Assembly: GCF_030929605.1 (NCBI RefSeq)
Contig: NZ_JAVFVS010000012.1
Location: 62,001-126,000 of the forward strand
Length of the DNA: 64,000 nt
Source: Flavobacterium sp. LHD-80
GTDB taxonomy: Bacteria > Bacteroidota > Bacteroidia > Flavobacteriales > Flavobacteriaceae
Direction: 5' to 3'
Shown here: positions 7,284 through 15,759 of the stretch, piece by piece
Position numbering within the stretch: position 1 is the stretch's first letter
How the letters are laid out: each line of letters begins with the position of its first letter
Program-made: the position numbers and the translations under genes
The notes under the pieces: generated by a model
The model's input: only the letters and a program-made list of their open reading frames with translations
What the model was told of the DNA's origin: nothing
Database searches by the model: none

Positions 7284-8174
7284 TTAGAACTCCAAATATA
7301 AACTAATTATTTTTGCTTTTTCAACAGGAAAATCTTTAATTTTTGTCAAATCCTCAATATTATTAAAATTTCCATTCATACTCCTATATGTTATAATTTG
7401 TTTTGCCAATGCATATTTAAAATATGGAAACTGAGATAGCTCTTTTAATGACGCATCGTTTATTGCAATCTTTTTTAAATCTTTAGGAATTACAATTTTA
7501 AAATGCGAATTCAATTCGTTGATCACTTCTGGCGACAATCCCCATATATCATTCATTTGTTCCATTGAAACAAAACCTCCTAATATTTCCTTTTGCTTTA
7601 AAATCCGCAGTGACAAAGCCTCACCTATCCCATATATTTTAATCAAATCTTCTTGTGAAGCCTGGTTAAGATCTAACATAATGATCTTTTCTTTCTTAAA
7701 ATCTGTTTTCTGAACGTACTCTTTTTTCTCTACTTTAAAATTTGATTTATTCCGAGTCCAATCAGGGAATTTAAATAAAGGAGAAATCACCTTTAATAAA
7801 GAATCAGATATTTTAGTTACTTCTTGAAATTCTTCCGCCGAATTCACATACTTGTTTTCTTTTCTGAAAGCAATTAATCTGTCAATTTCTAAAACTGACA
7901 TTCCTAACTTATATCCTTTATAATCTGAAATGAAATTTGGGTTAAAAGAATACTGCATTACTTTCCTTTCATTCTTTATTTCTTTGAGAGAATCAATTTT
8001 AGATTGATAAGCCATCCATTGTTCTTTTTCAGGAAAAGATTGCTCAGCCAAATTAAAATCTACAGTGAAATACAAAACCTCTAATGCAATTATAATTATA
8101 AAAAGTCCAATTATGCCTGTACGTTGCTGTTGCGTAAATTGGAAATACGATTTTAACGGTCTATAATTTCTCAT
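7284..8174 (-). CDS. Membrane-anchored ComEA-like helix-hairpin-helix protein
   Basis: A 296-aa protein with one N-terminal transmembrane helix (IGLFIIIIALEVLYF, about residues 20-34), a linker, and several helix-hairpin-helix repeats. One reads LDLNQASQEDLIKIYGIG (about 165-185), a ComEA-type HhH, and another IAINDASLKELSQFPYF near 235. HhH domains bind DNA non-specifically; in competent bacteria ComEA pulls DNA into the periplasm. The architecture fits the long Bacteroidota ComEA-like proteins. A role in DNA uptake is inferred, since no other competence gene is nearby. A perfect -7 element lies upstream at 8205-8212. Confidence 0.82.
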   Translation of the reverse strand: MRNYRPLKSYFQFTQQQRTGIIGLFIIIIALEVLYFTVDFNLAEQSFPEKEQWMAYQSKIDSLKEIKNERKVMQYSFNPNFISDYKGYKLGMSVLEIDRLIAFRKENKYVNSAEEFQEVTKISDSLLKVISPLFKFPDWTRNKSNFKVEKKEYVQKTDFKKEKIIMLDLNQASQEDLIKIYGIGEALSLRILKQKEILGGFVSMEQMNDIWGLSPEVINELNSHFKIVIPKDLKKIAINDASLKELSQFPYFKYALAKQIITYRSMNGNFNNIEDLTKIKDFPVEKAKIISLYLEF

Positions 8175-8204
8175 TTGCTATGATTCTTTAATTTTAAAGC
8201 GCAT

Positions 8205-8212
8205 CAAAAGTA
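8205..8212 (-). promoter_or_regulatory. Candidate -7 element for the HhH protein and acyl-CoA dehydrogenase
   Basis: TACTTTTG on the minus strand matches TAnnTTTG about 30 bases before the start of the HhH gene. No convincing -33 TTG was found at the right distance, so this is a partial match. Confidence 0.4.
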
Positions 8213-8367
8213 TTAATTAAGTAAGAATTTTACTAAATTATTTTTTAGCATGAAATTGTATTAACCAAAAACAAAAGTGAATTTGACTGAGGAATGTACG
8301 GGCTTAAAGACTGTTTTATCTCACATTTGTGAATATTTTAAACATTTTATAACTTAAAACTCTATAA

Positions 8368-8401
8368 TTGTTTTTATTTTTTACAAAAAACAATACATTT
8401 G
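8368..8401 (+). promoter_or_regulatory. Promoter of the amino-acid permease
   Basis: TTG at 8368-8370 and a perfect -7 element TACATTTG at 8394-8401, spacer 23 bases. The start codon follows 31 bases later. Matches the Bacteroidota primary-sigma consensus. Confidence 0.6.
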
Positions 8402-8432
8402 GAACTTAATAACAATAAACCAATATAATTAT

Positions 8433-9899
8433 ATGTCAATTTGGAGAGTTAAACCTATATCTGCTTTTGAAGCCGATATGAAAAAAAGTGATTTAAAAAG
8501 AGTTCTTGGAAAATGGAGCCTTACTGCCATTGGAGTTGGAGCTATTATCGGAGGAGGAATTTTTGTTCTTACTGGTACTGGAGCTTATTATCATGCAGGT
8601 CCTGCCTTAGCTATCTCATTCATTATCGCAGGTATTGCCTGTGTTTTTGCTGCTCTTTGTTATTCTGAGTTTGCATCAATTCTACCAGTAGAAGGTTCAG
8701 CTTATGCTTATGCATATGGAACAATTGGAGAAATTTTCGCTTGGATAATTGGCTGGGGATTAGTACTTGAATATGCAATGGGATCAATGACCGTCGCAGT
8801 ATCCTGGTCCGGATATTTTAACAAATTACTTAAAATGTTTCATATCAAGCTTCCTGAATGGCTTACAACCGATCCTGCGAGTTATACTGGTGAAGGTTTT
8901 TCAATGAATCTTCCAGCTTTTTTAATTGTAATATTGGTTATTTCATTACTTATTAAAGGAACAAAAAGTGCTGCTAAAGCTAATAATGCAATTGTTATTC
9001 TTAAAGTTTCGGCAGTAATCTTTGTAATCATCGCTGGTCTTTTCTTCATTAATACTGCAAACTGGCATCCATTTATTCCAGAAGCGACTCAAATCATTGA
9101 AAAAGAAACAACTCACAATGCTTATGGAATTGGAGGAATTGTTTCTGGAGCTGCTGCAATTTTCTTTGCATATGTAGGTTTTGATGCAGTTTCTACTCAA
9201 GCTGGAGAAGCTATTAACCCTAAAAAAGATGTACCTTTTGCAATTATTGCTTCTTTATTAATATGTACTACTTTATACATTCTTGTTTCTCTTGTATTAA
9301 CAGGAATGATGAACTATCAAGATTTCAATCCGCTAGGAAAATATCCTGAAGCTATAAAAGCTCCTGTTGCATATGCATTTGATATCGCAGGACAAGGATG
9401 GGCTGGTTTTATAATCACTGTTGCTGCTACTGTAGGTTTAATTTCAGTATTGATGGTAATGATTATGGGGCAATCAAGAATTTTCTTGGGAATGTCTAAA
9501 GATGGATTAATTCCTTCTGTTTTTTCAAAAGTTAATCCAATTTCTGGAACTCCAAAAACCAATTTAATTATTTTAGGAGGTATTATAGCAACTGTTGCCG
9601 CTTTTACACCAATCAACAAATTAGCCGACATGACAAGTTTTGGAACTTTATTTGCCTTTACTATGGTTTGTATCGCTGTATGGATTTTAAGAGTAAAACA
9701 ACCGCAATTGACTAGAACTTTTAAAGTTCCTGCACTTCCTATTATTGCTGTTTGCGGAATTGCAATTAATACTTATTTAATGATTAATTTGAGTTTAGAT
9801 GCTCAATTACTTTCATTAGGCTGGTTGGCAATTGGTATCTTAGTTTATTTTGGATACAGCAAAAAAAGATCAAGACTTAACAATACAGAAACTGAATAA
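8433..9899 (+). CDS. APC-family amino-acid permease
   Basis: A 488-aa inner-membrane transporter with about twelve hydrophobic segments. The first helix carries GVGAIIGGGIFVLTG, the substrate-binding motif of APC (amino acid-polyamine-organocation) carriers. FAYVGFDAVSTQAGEAINP in the middle and MSKDGLIPSVFSKVNPISGTP later are typical of the cationic/broad amino-acid transporter (CAT-like) subfamily. Substrate cannot be named from sequence. It is monocistronic, with its own promoter and a strong terminator shared with the convergent PspC-like gene. Confidence 0.92.
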   Translation: MSIWRVKPISAFEADMKKSDLKRVLGKWSLTAIGVGAIIGGGIFVLTGTGAYYHAGPALAISFIIAGIACVFAALCYSEFASILPVEGSAYAYAYGTIGEIFAWIIGWGLVLEYAMGSMTVAVSWSGYFNKLLKMFHIKLPEWLTTDPASYTGEGFSMNLPAFLIVILVISLLIKGTKSAAKANNAIVILKVSAVIFVIIAGLFFINTANWHPFIPEATQIIEKETTHNAYGIGGIVSGAAAIFFAYVGFDAVSTQAGEAINPKKDVPFAIIASLLICTTLYILVSLVLTGMMNYQDFNPLGKYPEAIKAPVAYAFDIAGQGWAGFIITVAATVGLISVLMVMIMGQSRIFLGMSKDGLIPSVFSKVNPISGTPKTNLIILGGIIATVAAFTPINKLADMTSFGTLFAFTMVCIAVWILRVKQPQLTRTFKVPALPIIAVCGIAINTYLMINLSLDAQLLSLGWLAIGILVYFGYSKKRSRLNNTETE

Positions 9900-9917
9900 T
9901 TATCAATTTCATCATAT

Positions 9918-9952
9918 AAAAAAAGCTCCAAATAGTATTTGGAGCTTTTTTT
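9918..9952. terminator. Bidirectional terminator between permease and PspC-like gene
   Basis: Inverted repeat AAGCTCCAAAT / ATTTGGAGCTT (11 bp, 3-base loop) flanked by A7 and T7 runs. It serves both convergent genes, and its end overlaps the stop codon of the minus-strand gene. Confidence 0.9.
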
Positions 9953-10178
9953 ATAAATCAAAAACAGAAGTTCGTTTTGCCCTGATTAAATCTTTTAATC
10001 TGATCCAGAATGCCAAAGTCAGATAAACTCCAAAGCCTAGACCAGCTGTAACAAACGATATATAAATAAAAAACAATCGCACGCTAGTTACACGCATTCC
10101 TAATTTGTCTGCAAGACGAGAGGAAACATGAAATCCATATTTTTCAAAGAAAAACTTAAGTTTTAAAATCGCTGACAT
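9951..10178 (-). CDS. PspC-domain protein
   Basis: A 75-aa protein with the PspC-type layout: a short amphipathic start, LADKLGMRVTSVRLFFIYIS, then a hydrophobic helix (FVTAGLGFGVYLTLAFWI) and a basic tail. In Flavobacteriia such small PspC-domain proteins are common and are thought to sit in the inner membrane. In proteobacteria PspC belongs to the phage-shock response, but no other psp gene is near, so the function here is unknown. Confidence 0.8.
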   Translation of the reverse strand: MSAILKLKFFFEKYGFHVSSRLADKLGMRVTSVRLFFIYISFVTAGLGFGVYLTLAFWIRLKDLIRAKRTSVFDL

Positions 10179-10185
10179 TTTTTAT

Positions 10186-10250
10186 TTTAGATTTAAGTCC
10201 CGAAGTCTCGGGATAGATTTTAGATTTCTTCGACTTTGCTCAAGGTGACA
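10186..10250. repeat. AATCTAAA-type repeat with a TCCCGA hairpin
   Basis: The spacer between the PspC-like and DUF2851 genes contains TTTAGATT repeats interrupted by a small perfect hairpin (TCCCGA AGTC TCGGGA), then a stretch running CGACTTTGCTCAAGGTGACA. It resembles the other short intergenic repeats in the window and has no coding potential. Confidence 0.5.
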
Positions 10251-10288
10251 AAAATACAAATTATCTCATTATCACATTTTCTAATTAT

Positions 10289-11560
10289 CTAATTATTTTT
10301 AAGCAACTCCATTCCTATTGCGCATTTCAAGCAAGCTTTTCGATCACAATATTCATTTTTGAGTTCTAACAAAGTCTGGCTTTCAAATGCATTTTTTGAT
10401 TTTACTCCAAAAGAAACAAACTTCTCAATAATGGAATTTTTCTCTGAAGAAACTCCAATCATAAAATCAATTAAATTTTCAGCAATTGCATCTCCCATTA
10501 CGTTTGAATAGGCAAACTGAAGCGGAATTATCGTATTTATAATCAATAAATCCAAAAACGCATTTGAAAGTTTTTTATGCTTTTTAGGGCTTTCTTTATC
10601 AAACTGATAATGATTCTGCCAATACAAACTTGACGAAACAGAAAGTAAACTATAAACGCTTTCTGCTGATTTCAATTCAACAACTTTTGAAAATAAGTTT
10701 TGGTATTTATGATACAAACTTGCTAATTGAGACAGTCTTATCGTAGGGAAATTATCTGGCCTATGCTTAAAAAACTGAACCGGATCGACATAAGTTCTTT
10801 CTAAATTGTGTTTATGAAGCAGGAAAAAATATCGGAATTTCAGATCTTTAAAATACACATCTTCTTTCTCTGAATCCAACAAGCCACAAGTTCCAAAAAA
10901 GAGCGCTTCAAGATTCTCTACTTCAAAACTTTCTTTTCTAAAAACAGAAAAAGGTATCGACTTTGCCATTTGCAGAAAAGAATTTCCGTTCGTATTTAGT
11001 CCAAAATTTTTGGCCAGCATGCAAAACAAAACCGCCTCCCAATCTTGGTTTGTTTCATCAAGTAATTTGTAAATGAATTGTGATTTTCGCTCCAATTTTT
11101 CAAAAAACAATCTTTCCTGCCAATTCTTCAAAACAAAATCATCAATTTCTTTTAAGTTTTTTTCGCACGAAATCCATGTTTTTACAGCAAGCAGCTCGTT
11201 GTAACTTGCTATTATTTCTTTAGAAACATAATCTTTTAAAATCAAAACTGGAATTTCAGAATTATTTTCTCTGAATATTTCAGTATCATGTTCCCAAACG
11301 ACATGGAGAATTACATTTTCGTAAGCCACGTCTTTTTCGTGATGATGCAAATACCAATCTGAAGATTTTAAATGGATTTCGACATTACCTGCCCATTTTT
11401 GTTCTCCAATCCTAATATGAGCATTAAAAAAATCTGGGCCTGAAAGTTCTAAATAATCACCAGTTTTATAAATGACAACTGGTTCTTTTTGAGCAGTTTC
11501 TAAATTCAAGGTATCAAACTTCTTGAATTTCCAGAGATAATGAAGAAAATCTTCTTTCAT
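10289..11560 (-). CDS. DUF2851 family protein
   Basis: A 423-aa cytoplasmic protein of the DUF2851 family, widespread in Bacteroidota and of unknown function. Recognisable features are the start MKEDFLHYLWKFKKFDTLNL, the block SGPDFFNAHIRI, GNVEIHLKSSDWYLHHH, and NVILHVVWEHD. The C-terminal end has a Cys-rich segment (CDRKACLKCAIG), suggesting possible metal binding. No signal peptide or transmembrane segment is visible. Neighbours give no functional clue. Confidence 0.85.
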   Translation of the reverse strand: MKEDFLHYLWKFKKFDTLNLETAQKEPVVIYKTGDYLELSGPDFFNAHIRIGEQKWAGNVEIHLKSSDWYLHHHEKDVAYENVILHVVWEHDTEIFRENNSEIPVLILKDYVSKEIIASYNELLAVKTWISCEKNLKEIDDFVLKNWQERLFFEKLERKSQFIYKLLDETNQDWEAVLFCMLAKNFGLNTNGNSFLQMAKSIPFSVFRKESFEVENLEALFFGTCGLLDSEKEDVYFKDLKFRYFFLLHKHNLERTYVDPVQFFKHRPDNFPTIRLSQLASLYHKYQNLFSKVVELKSAESVYSLLSVSSSLYWQNHYQFDKESPKKHKKLSNAFLDLLIINTIIPLQFAYSNVMGDAIAENLIDFMIGVSSEKNSIIEKFVSFGVKSKNAFESQTLLELKNEYCDRKACLKCAIGMELLKNN

Positions 11561-11635
11561 TTTTACGTTTTATAACAAATTACAAAACCTAAAAATACTA
11601 AAAAAATAAAAAACTTTTCCTACAAAAAAATACTT

Positions 11636-12118
11636 TTAACGCAACATGTACAATTTAGCACAAGCACGCGCATCTGACAATGCCTCATGGTGATTCAGTT
11701 TGATATTCATTTCGCGACAGCAGTCACTCAATTTTGTAGGCTTAATACCTTTTGCTTTGTAAATTTTTACTGTACATTCCCATTTTGAAGCAATGTTTAA
11801 ATCCTCATAATTTAAGCCATTTGCCAACATCGATTTAACCAAAACATTTCGGTCGAAACTTTCATTATGCGCAACAACAACCCTGTTTTTCAATCTCCTT
11901 TCTATTTCGGGATAAACTTGCACGAACGATTTTGCATTAACAGTGTCACGTGGATAAATACCATGTACTTGAATTGTAAACGGATTATAAATATTGTTTG
12001 GCGGTTTTATTAAAGTCACAAATTCATCGACTATAATGCCATTTTGTACAGTAACAATTCCAACTGAGCATGGATGATGTCCCGTTGCAGTTTCAAAATC
12101 TATCGCGGTAAAATTCAT
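11636..12118 (-). CDS. 3'-5' exonuclease of the DnaQ/DEDDh family
   Basis: A 160-aa single-domain exonuclease resembling the DNA polymerase III epsilon subunit. ExoI motif FTAIDFETATG (Asp7, Glu9), ExoII around VVAHNESFDRNVL (Asp in SFD), and ExoIII HHEALSDARACAK (His and Asp) are all present, so the DEDDh active site is complete. It lacks the C-terminal polymerase-binding extension of true DnaQ, so it is more likely a stand-alone repair or RNA-trimming exonuclease. It lies downstream of the CBS-domain PLP enzyme, with a terminator-like hairpin between. Confidence 0.88.
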   Translation of the reverse strand: MNFTAIDFETATGHHPCSVGIVTVQNGIIVDEFVTLIKPPNNIYNPFTIQVHGIYPRDTVNAKSFVQVYPEIERRLKNRVVVAHNESFDRNVLVKSMLANGLNYEDLNIASKWECTVKIYKAKGIKPTKLSDCCREMNIKLNHHEALSDARACAKLYMLR

Positions 12119-12129
12119 TTTTATAAATT

Positions 12130-12182
12130 TTAAAAAAGAAAATCCATAAACCTAATTATTAAGCAATAATCAGATTTATGGA
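12130..12182 (-). terminator. Terminator after the CBS-domain PLP enzyme
   Basis: On the minus strand TCCATAAA...TTTATGGA arms extend to about 18 bp with two or three mismatches around a short loop, and are followed by a T-rich tract. It lies between the PLP enzyme and the exonuclease gene. Confidence 0.7.
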
Positions 12183-12202
12183 TAAATTTTATTTTATGTA
12201 TC

Positions 12203-13564
12203 TTATTTTATTGAGCCAATAATATCATACTTCGTGATTATATGATGTGCTCCGTTGCCTAATTCAACTAAAACTGCATCATTTTCTTTTGTAAAAAGTT
12301 TTGACACTTCTTCAATCGGAGTTCCTAATTTAACAATCGGAAATGGTTTACCCATTACTTCTTTAATTGGCTTTTCGGCAACATTTTTGTCGGCAACATA
12401 ACTTCTGAATAAATCAGTTTCATCAACAGAACCAACAAATCCATTGATATCTACCACTGGAATTTGAGATATTTTGTACTTACGCATACGCTCAATTGCG
12501 TGCGAAACCAATTCTTCTGTACGAACAACAATCAATTCTTTATCAATATGATCTTTGATAACATCTTCGGCTTTCGTTACATTTTCTTCTAAAAATCCAC
12601 GTTCACGCATCCAATCATCATTGAACATTTTTCCAACATATCGGCTTCCAGAATCGTGAAATAAAACCACTACAACATCATCTGGTTTAAAATGTTCTTT
12701 TAACTGAAGCAAACCTTTAATACAAGCTCCTGCAGAATTCCCAACAAAAATTCCTTCTTCAAGTGCAATTTTTCTTGTATAAACAGCAGCGTCTTTATCT
12801 GTAACTTTTGTAAAGCCATCAATTAAAGAAAAGTCAACATTTTTTGGCAAAATATCTTCTCCAATACCTTCTGTGATATAAGAATAGATTTCGTTTTCAT
12901 CAAAAATACCAGTTTCATGATATTTTTTAAAAACAGATCCATAAGTATCAATTCCCCAGATTTTAATATTTGGATTTTTTTCTTTTAAGTATTTTCCAAC
13001 TCCCGAAATAGTTCCACCAGTTCCAACTCCAACTACAAAATGCGTAATTTTTCCATCTGTCTGTTTCCAGATTTCCGGTCCTGTCTGTTCATAATGCGCC
13101 AAAGAATTTGACATATTATCGTACTGATTTACATACCAAGAATTTGGAGTTTCTTCGGCCAAACGCTTTGAAACTGAATAATACGAGCGTGGATCTGTAG
13201 GTTCAACATCTGTAGGACAAACTACAACTTTTGCTCCAACAGCACGTAGTATATCCATTTTTTCTTTAGACTGTTTGTCTGAAATTACACAAATCAGTTT
13301 GTAACCTTTTACAATAGCAACAAGTGCTAGTCCCATTCCGGTATTTCCTGAAGTTCCTTCAATAATAGTCCCACCAGGTTTCAATCTGCCATCAGCCTCA
13401 GCATCTTCAATCATTTTCACAGCCATTCTGTCTTTAACGGAATTTCCTGGATTAAAAGTTTCGACTTTTGCCAATACTAACGCATCAATTTCAGCAACAA
13501 TTTTGTTGAGTTTTACCAATGGTGTATTACCAATTGTTTCTAAAATATTATTTGAAAAGTCCAT
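12203..13564 (-). CDS. Cystathionine beta-synthase / cysteine synthase with CBS-domain pair
   Basis: A 453-aa PLP enzyme of fold type II. The catalytic domain (about 1-325) shows the PLP-lysine motif NPGNSVKDR, the substrate loop EGTSGNTG and GVGTGGTISGVGKYL. Two CBS motifs follow (about 335-450), including YKISQIPVVDINGFVGSVDE, as in cystathionine beta-synthase. It condenses serine or O-acetylserine with homocysteine or sulfide; which reaction dominates cannot be decided here. The regulatory pair often binds adenosyl ligands. It lies 47 bases downstream of the porin gene and is probably transcribed with it. Confidence 0.88.
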   Translation of the reverse strand: MDFSNNILETIGNTPLVKLNKIVAEIDALVLAKVETFNPGNSVKDRMAVKMIEDAEADGRLKPGGTIIEGTSGNTGMGLALVAIVKGYKLICVISDKQSKEKMDILRAVGAKVVVCPTDVEPTDPRSYYSVSKRLAEETPNSWYVNQYDNMSNSLAHYEQTGPEIWKQTDGKITHFVVGVGTGGTISGVGKYLKEKNPNIKIWGIDTYGSVFKKYHETGIFDENEIYSYITEGIGEDILPKNVDFSLIDGFTKVTDKDAAVYTRKIALEEGIFVGNSAGACIKGLLQLKEHFKPDDVVVVLFHDSGSRYVGKMFNDDWMRERGFLEENVTKAEDVIKDHIDKELIVVRTEELVSHAIERMRKYKISQIPVVDINGFVGSVDETDLFRSYVADKNVAEKPIKEVMGKPFPIVKLGTPIEEVSKLFTKENDAVLVELGNGAHHIITKYDIIGSIK

Positions 13565-13611
13565 TTTGTATTAATTTAATATTTGGTTTTAAAATAAATC
13601 AAGGCCCTGTT

Positions 13612-15579
13612 TTATTGGAAGAAATTCCAAACTAAACCAAATCGGAGTACAAAATCACGATATGGATTATTAGGCGCTGAATAGTAATCGTTGCTCGAAA
13701 AAGAAGAGTTAAAATGCTCCAACTTTAAATAAAATCGAGTTTGGCGAATTCTTGCATTTACAAAAAAATCTAAAGTTGCATAATTACCAATTTCCTTAGT
13801 ATTCTGAACAAAAAATTCTCCCACAACCGGATTGTAATCGTTTCCGTAATATTTCGTGAAATAATTAAAAACAAGTCCAGTTTGCATAAACAAAGCTTTT
13901 TTGAAGAAATAGCTAGAATAATACAGCGTATTTCTGGTTACAAAATCTGGCACATTTAAAATTAATTCAGACTGATCTACTTTTTGATATAAAAGCGTAT
14001 TATCAAAACCGAATCTACCAAACTTAAATTCTTTATTTGCTTTTATAGAGAAATAATTGATCGCATTTCCGTATTGTTCAGGCTTTATAATTTGAGTATG
14101 AACCGCAATCTCATCCTTATTCGAAACATCCGCAAAATATAAATGATCTTTCAAAACAGAATATTGAACTTCTGCGTTTAACCATGGCGTAAAAATATTG
14201 GCGCCAAGCTGATTGATCTTTTCATTTTTAAAATCATTTGACCAATTGTACTCTACATAACTGCTTTGGTACAAATTATAATTATTGTTTGGAAGCTTAT
14301 TAATGTTTCGGTATCTAAAATCAAATTGAATATCTTTATTTAAATTGTATCTTAATTTTGCATCTAAATCAGAAAGCGACTGGTTTGTGATTGATCTTGT
14401 ATATAAGAAACGCCCATTCCATTTATTCTTCTGATATTCATATTGTCCACCAACATTATTAATTTGAAGAAATAAATTATTAGGAATAATATGTCCATCT
14501 TTTTTTACAATAATTCTGTTGTACTCATAATTCGATCTGTAATCATCAATAAAAAAATAGAACTTCCCTAAAAGCGAATTCTCATAAGCTAGTCCGGCCT
14601 TATTGTATAATTTTTCAAAACGTGTTTTGTCATTAATATTGCTAGTAACATACGATTCTCCAAAACGCTCAACAGGAGTTGTTCCTACATATGAAAGCAC
14701 TGTTGGCTGTTTGTATTCAAAGAACTTATATTCGTAATTAAACTGATGCGTTACAAATAAGTTATTATCACCGTTTTTTGGGTTAATTCTAAAGGCATGA
14801 TCAAAAAAGAAACGATGACCTTTTAACAAAGATTCTGCATCTGTTAAATATACCTGCAAACGCTGGCGATTTTTAAAATCGGGATCGTCGCTTTCAAAAT
14901 CAGAAGGAGTGGTGATTCCTCCATTTTCTTCATTTGTAACATCTTGATAAGTTACATGAGCATTTAAAATATACCTTTTGTTAGTTGTAGCATAACTTGT
15001 TGTAAATCTAAAATTACCAACACTCACCAATTGATTAATATAATCTCCCTCTGAGCGAAGTCCTCTATAGGCAACTGAAAAATTAAGGTTTTTAGAAGTA
15101 TTCAGTGTAATGAAAGAATCTACGTTTTGACCTTTATTTATAGTTGTGTTAAAAAACAATTCAGTAAATGGTGTAGCGGCCGAGTAATATTTAATATCCG
15201 AAGCCTGCATATAATCGAAATGTTTTCCCGAAAACCCAATTTCAGGATATGGTGAAAAACTAGTCAAACCATAGTTCAAAGTATTATAAGTCTGCCCGAT
15301 ATTAGAAAATTCTAACAGTCCAAAATTATCCTTGCGAAGGTAATTTTGTCTGTAAGCACTTTTTAATGTTAAAGACGTATCAGCATAAGTTGTATCGTGT
15401 TCTAAAGTGATAATCTGATATTGCTCGATTTTTGCAATTTTAGCTTTTTTCTTTTTTAGAGTATCTGTAATACTTGAATATTGTGTGTTCATATCCAAAT
15501 TACTTTTAGAAGTGTTTTTTTCTTGAGAAAACAATAAGGCGGGCATTATCATTAGATATAGAAAAAAGAGTATTCTCAT
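13612..15579 (-). CDS. Putative outer-membrane porin
   Basis: A 655-aa protein with an N-terminal signal peptide (MRILFFLYLMIMPALLFSQ, cut after about residue 19). It has a long stretch of alternating aromatic/polar beta-strands and the terminal strand FVLRFGLVWNFFQ ending in Phe-Phe-Gln, typical of an outer-membrane barrel. It resembles the Bacteroidota 'putative porin' family (Porin_10-like). No TonB plug or carboxypeptidase-like domain is present, so it is not a TonB-dependent receptor. Substrate is unknown. It has its own promoter and is followed by the CBS-domain PLP enzyme. Confidence 0.78.
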   Translation of the reverse strand: MRILFFLYLMIMPALLFSQEKNTSKSNLDMNTQYSSITDTLKKKKAKIAKIEQYQIITLEHDTTYADTSLTLKSAYRQNYLRKDNFGLLEFSNIGQTYNTLNYGLTSFSPYPEIGFSGKHFDYMQASDIKYYSAATPFTELFFNTTINKGQNVDSFITLNTSKNLNFSVAYRGLRSEGDYINQLVSVGNFRFTTSYATTNKRYILNAHVTYQDVTNEENGGITTPSDFESDDPDFKNRQRLQVYLTDAESLLKGHRFFFDHAFRINPKNGDNNLFVTHQFNYEYKFFEYKQPTVLSYVGTTPVERFGESYVTSNINDKTRFEKLYNKAGLAYENSLLGKFYFFIDDYRSNYEYNRIIVKKDGHIIPNNLFLQINNVGGQYEYQKNKWNGRFLYTRSITNQSLSDLDAKLRYNLNKDIQFDFRYRNINKLPNNNYNLYQSSYVEYNWSNDFKNEKINQLGANIFTPWLNAEVQYSVLKDHLYFADVSNKDEIAVHTQIIKPEQYGNAINYFSIKANKEFKFGRFGFDNTLLYQKVDQSELILNVPDFVTRNTLYYSSYFFKKALFMQTGLVFNYFTKYYGNDYNPVVGEFFVQNTKEIGNYATLDFFVNARIRQTRFYLKLEHFNSSFSSNDYYSAPNNPYRDFVLRFGLVWNFFQ

Positions 15580-15623
15580 TTGATAGCTTTATATTGAAAT
15601 TATATTCGACAAAATTAGTCAAG

Positions 15624-15658
15624 CAAAGGTAAAAGATAAAAACGTATAAAAAAACAAA
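15624..15658 (-). promoter_or_regulatory. Promoter of the porin-PLP enzyme transcript
   Basis: On the minus strand TACCTTTG (15631-15624) matches TAnnTTTG and TTTG lies at 15658-15655 with a 23-base spacer, at the upper end of the accepted range. The start codon is 44 bases downstream. Confidence 0.55.
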
Positions 15659-15701
15659 TCAGTATGATTGAGAAGTTTTTATCACAATAAAATCAAAATA
15701 G

Positions 15702-15736
15702 AAAAACCCCCAATCAAAAAATGATTGAGGGTTTTA
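15702..15736 (-). terminator. Terminator of the SusC/SusD operon
   Basis: AACCC(C)CAATCA / TGATTG(A)GGGTT hairpin with a short T/A loop. On the minus strand it is followed by TTTTT. It lies 24 bases after the SusD stop. Confidence 0.85.
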
Positions 15737-15759
15737 AAAAAATCAAAATATTTATTTTC

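Noticed and set aside
11636..12118. DNA polymerase III epsilon subunit (dnaQ)
   Set aside because: The active site fits, but the protein is short and lacks the polymerase-binding C-terminus, so only the family was named.
12203..13564. Naming the PLP enzyme simply as cysteine synthase (cysK/cysM)
   Set aside because: The C-terminal CBS-domain pair is absent from CysK/CysM and fits cystathionine beta-synthase-like enzymes, but the reaction cannot be fixed, so no symbol was given.
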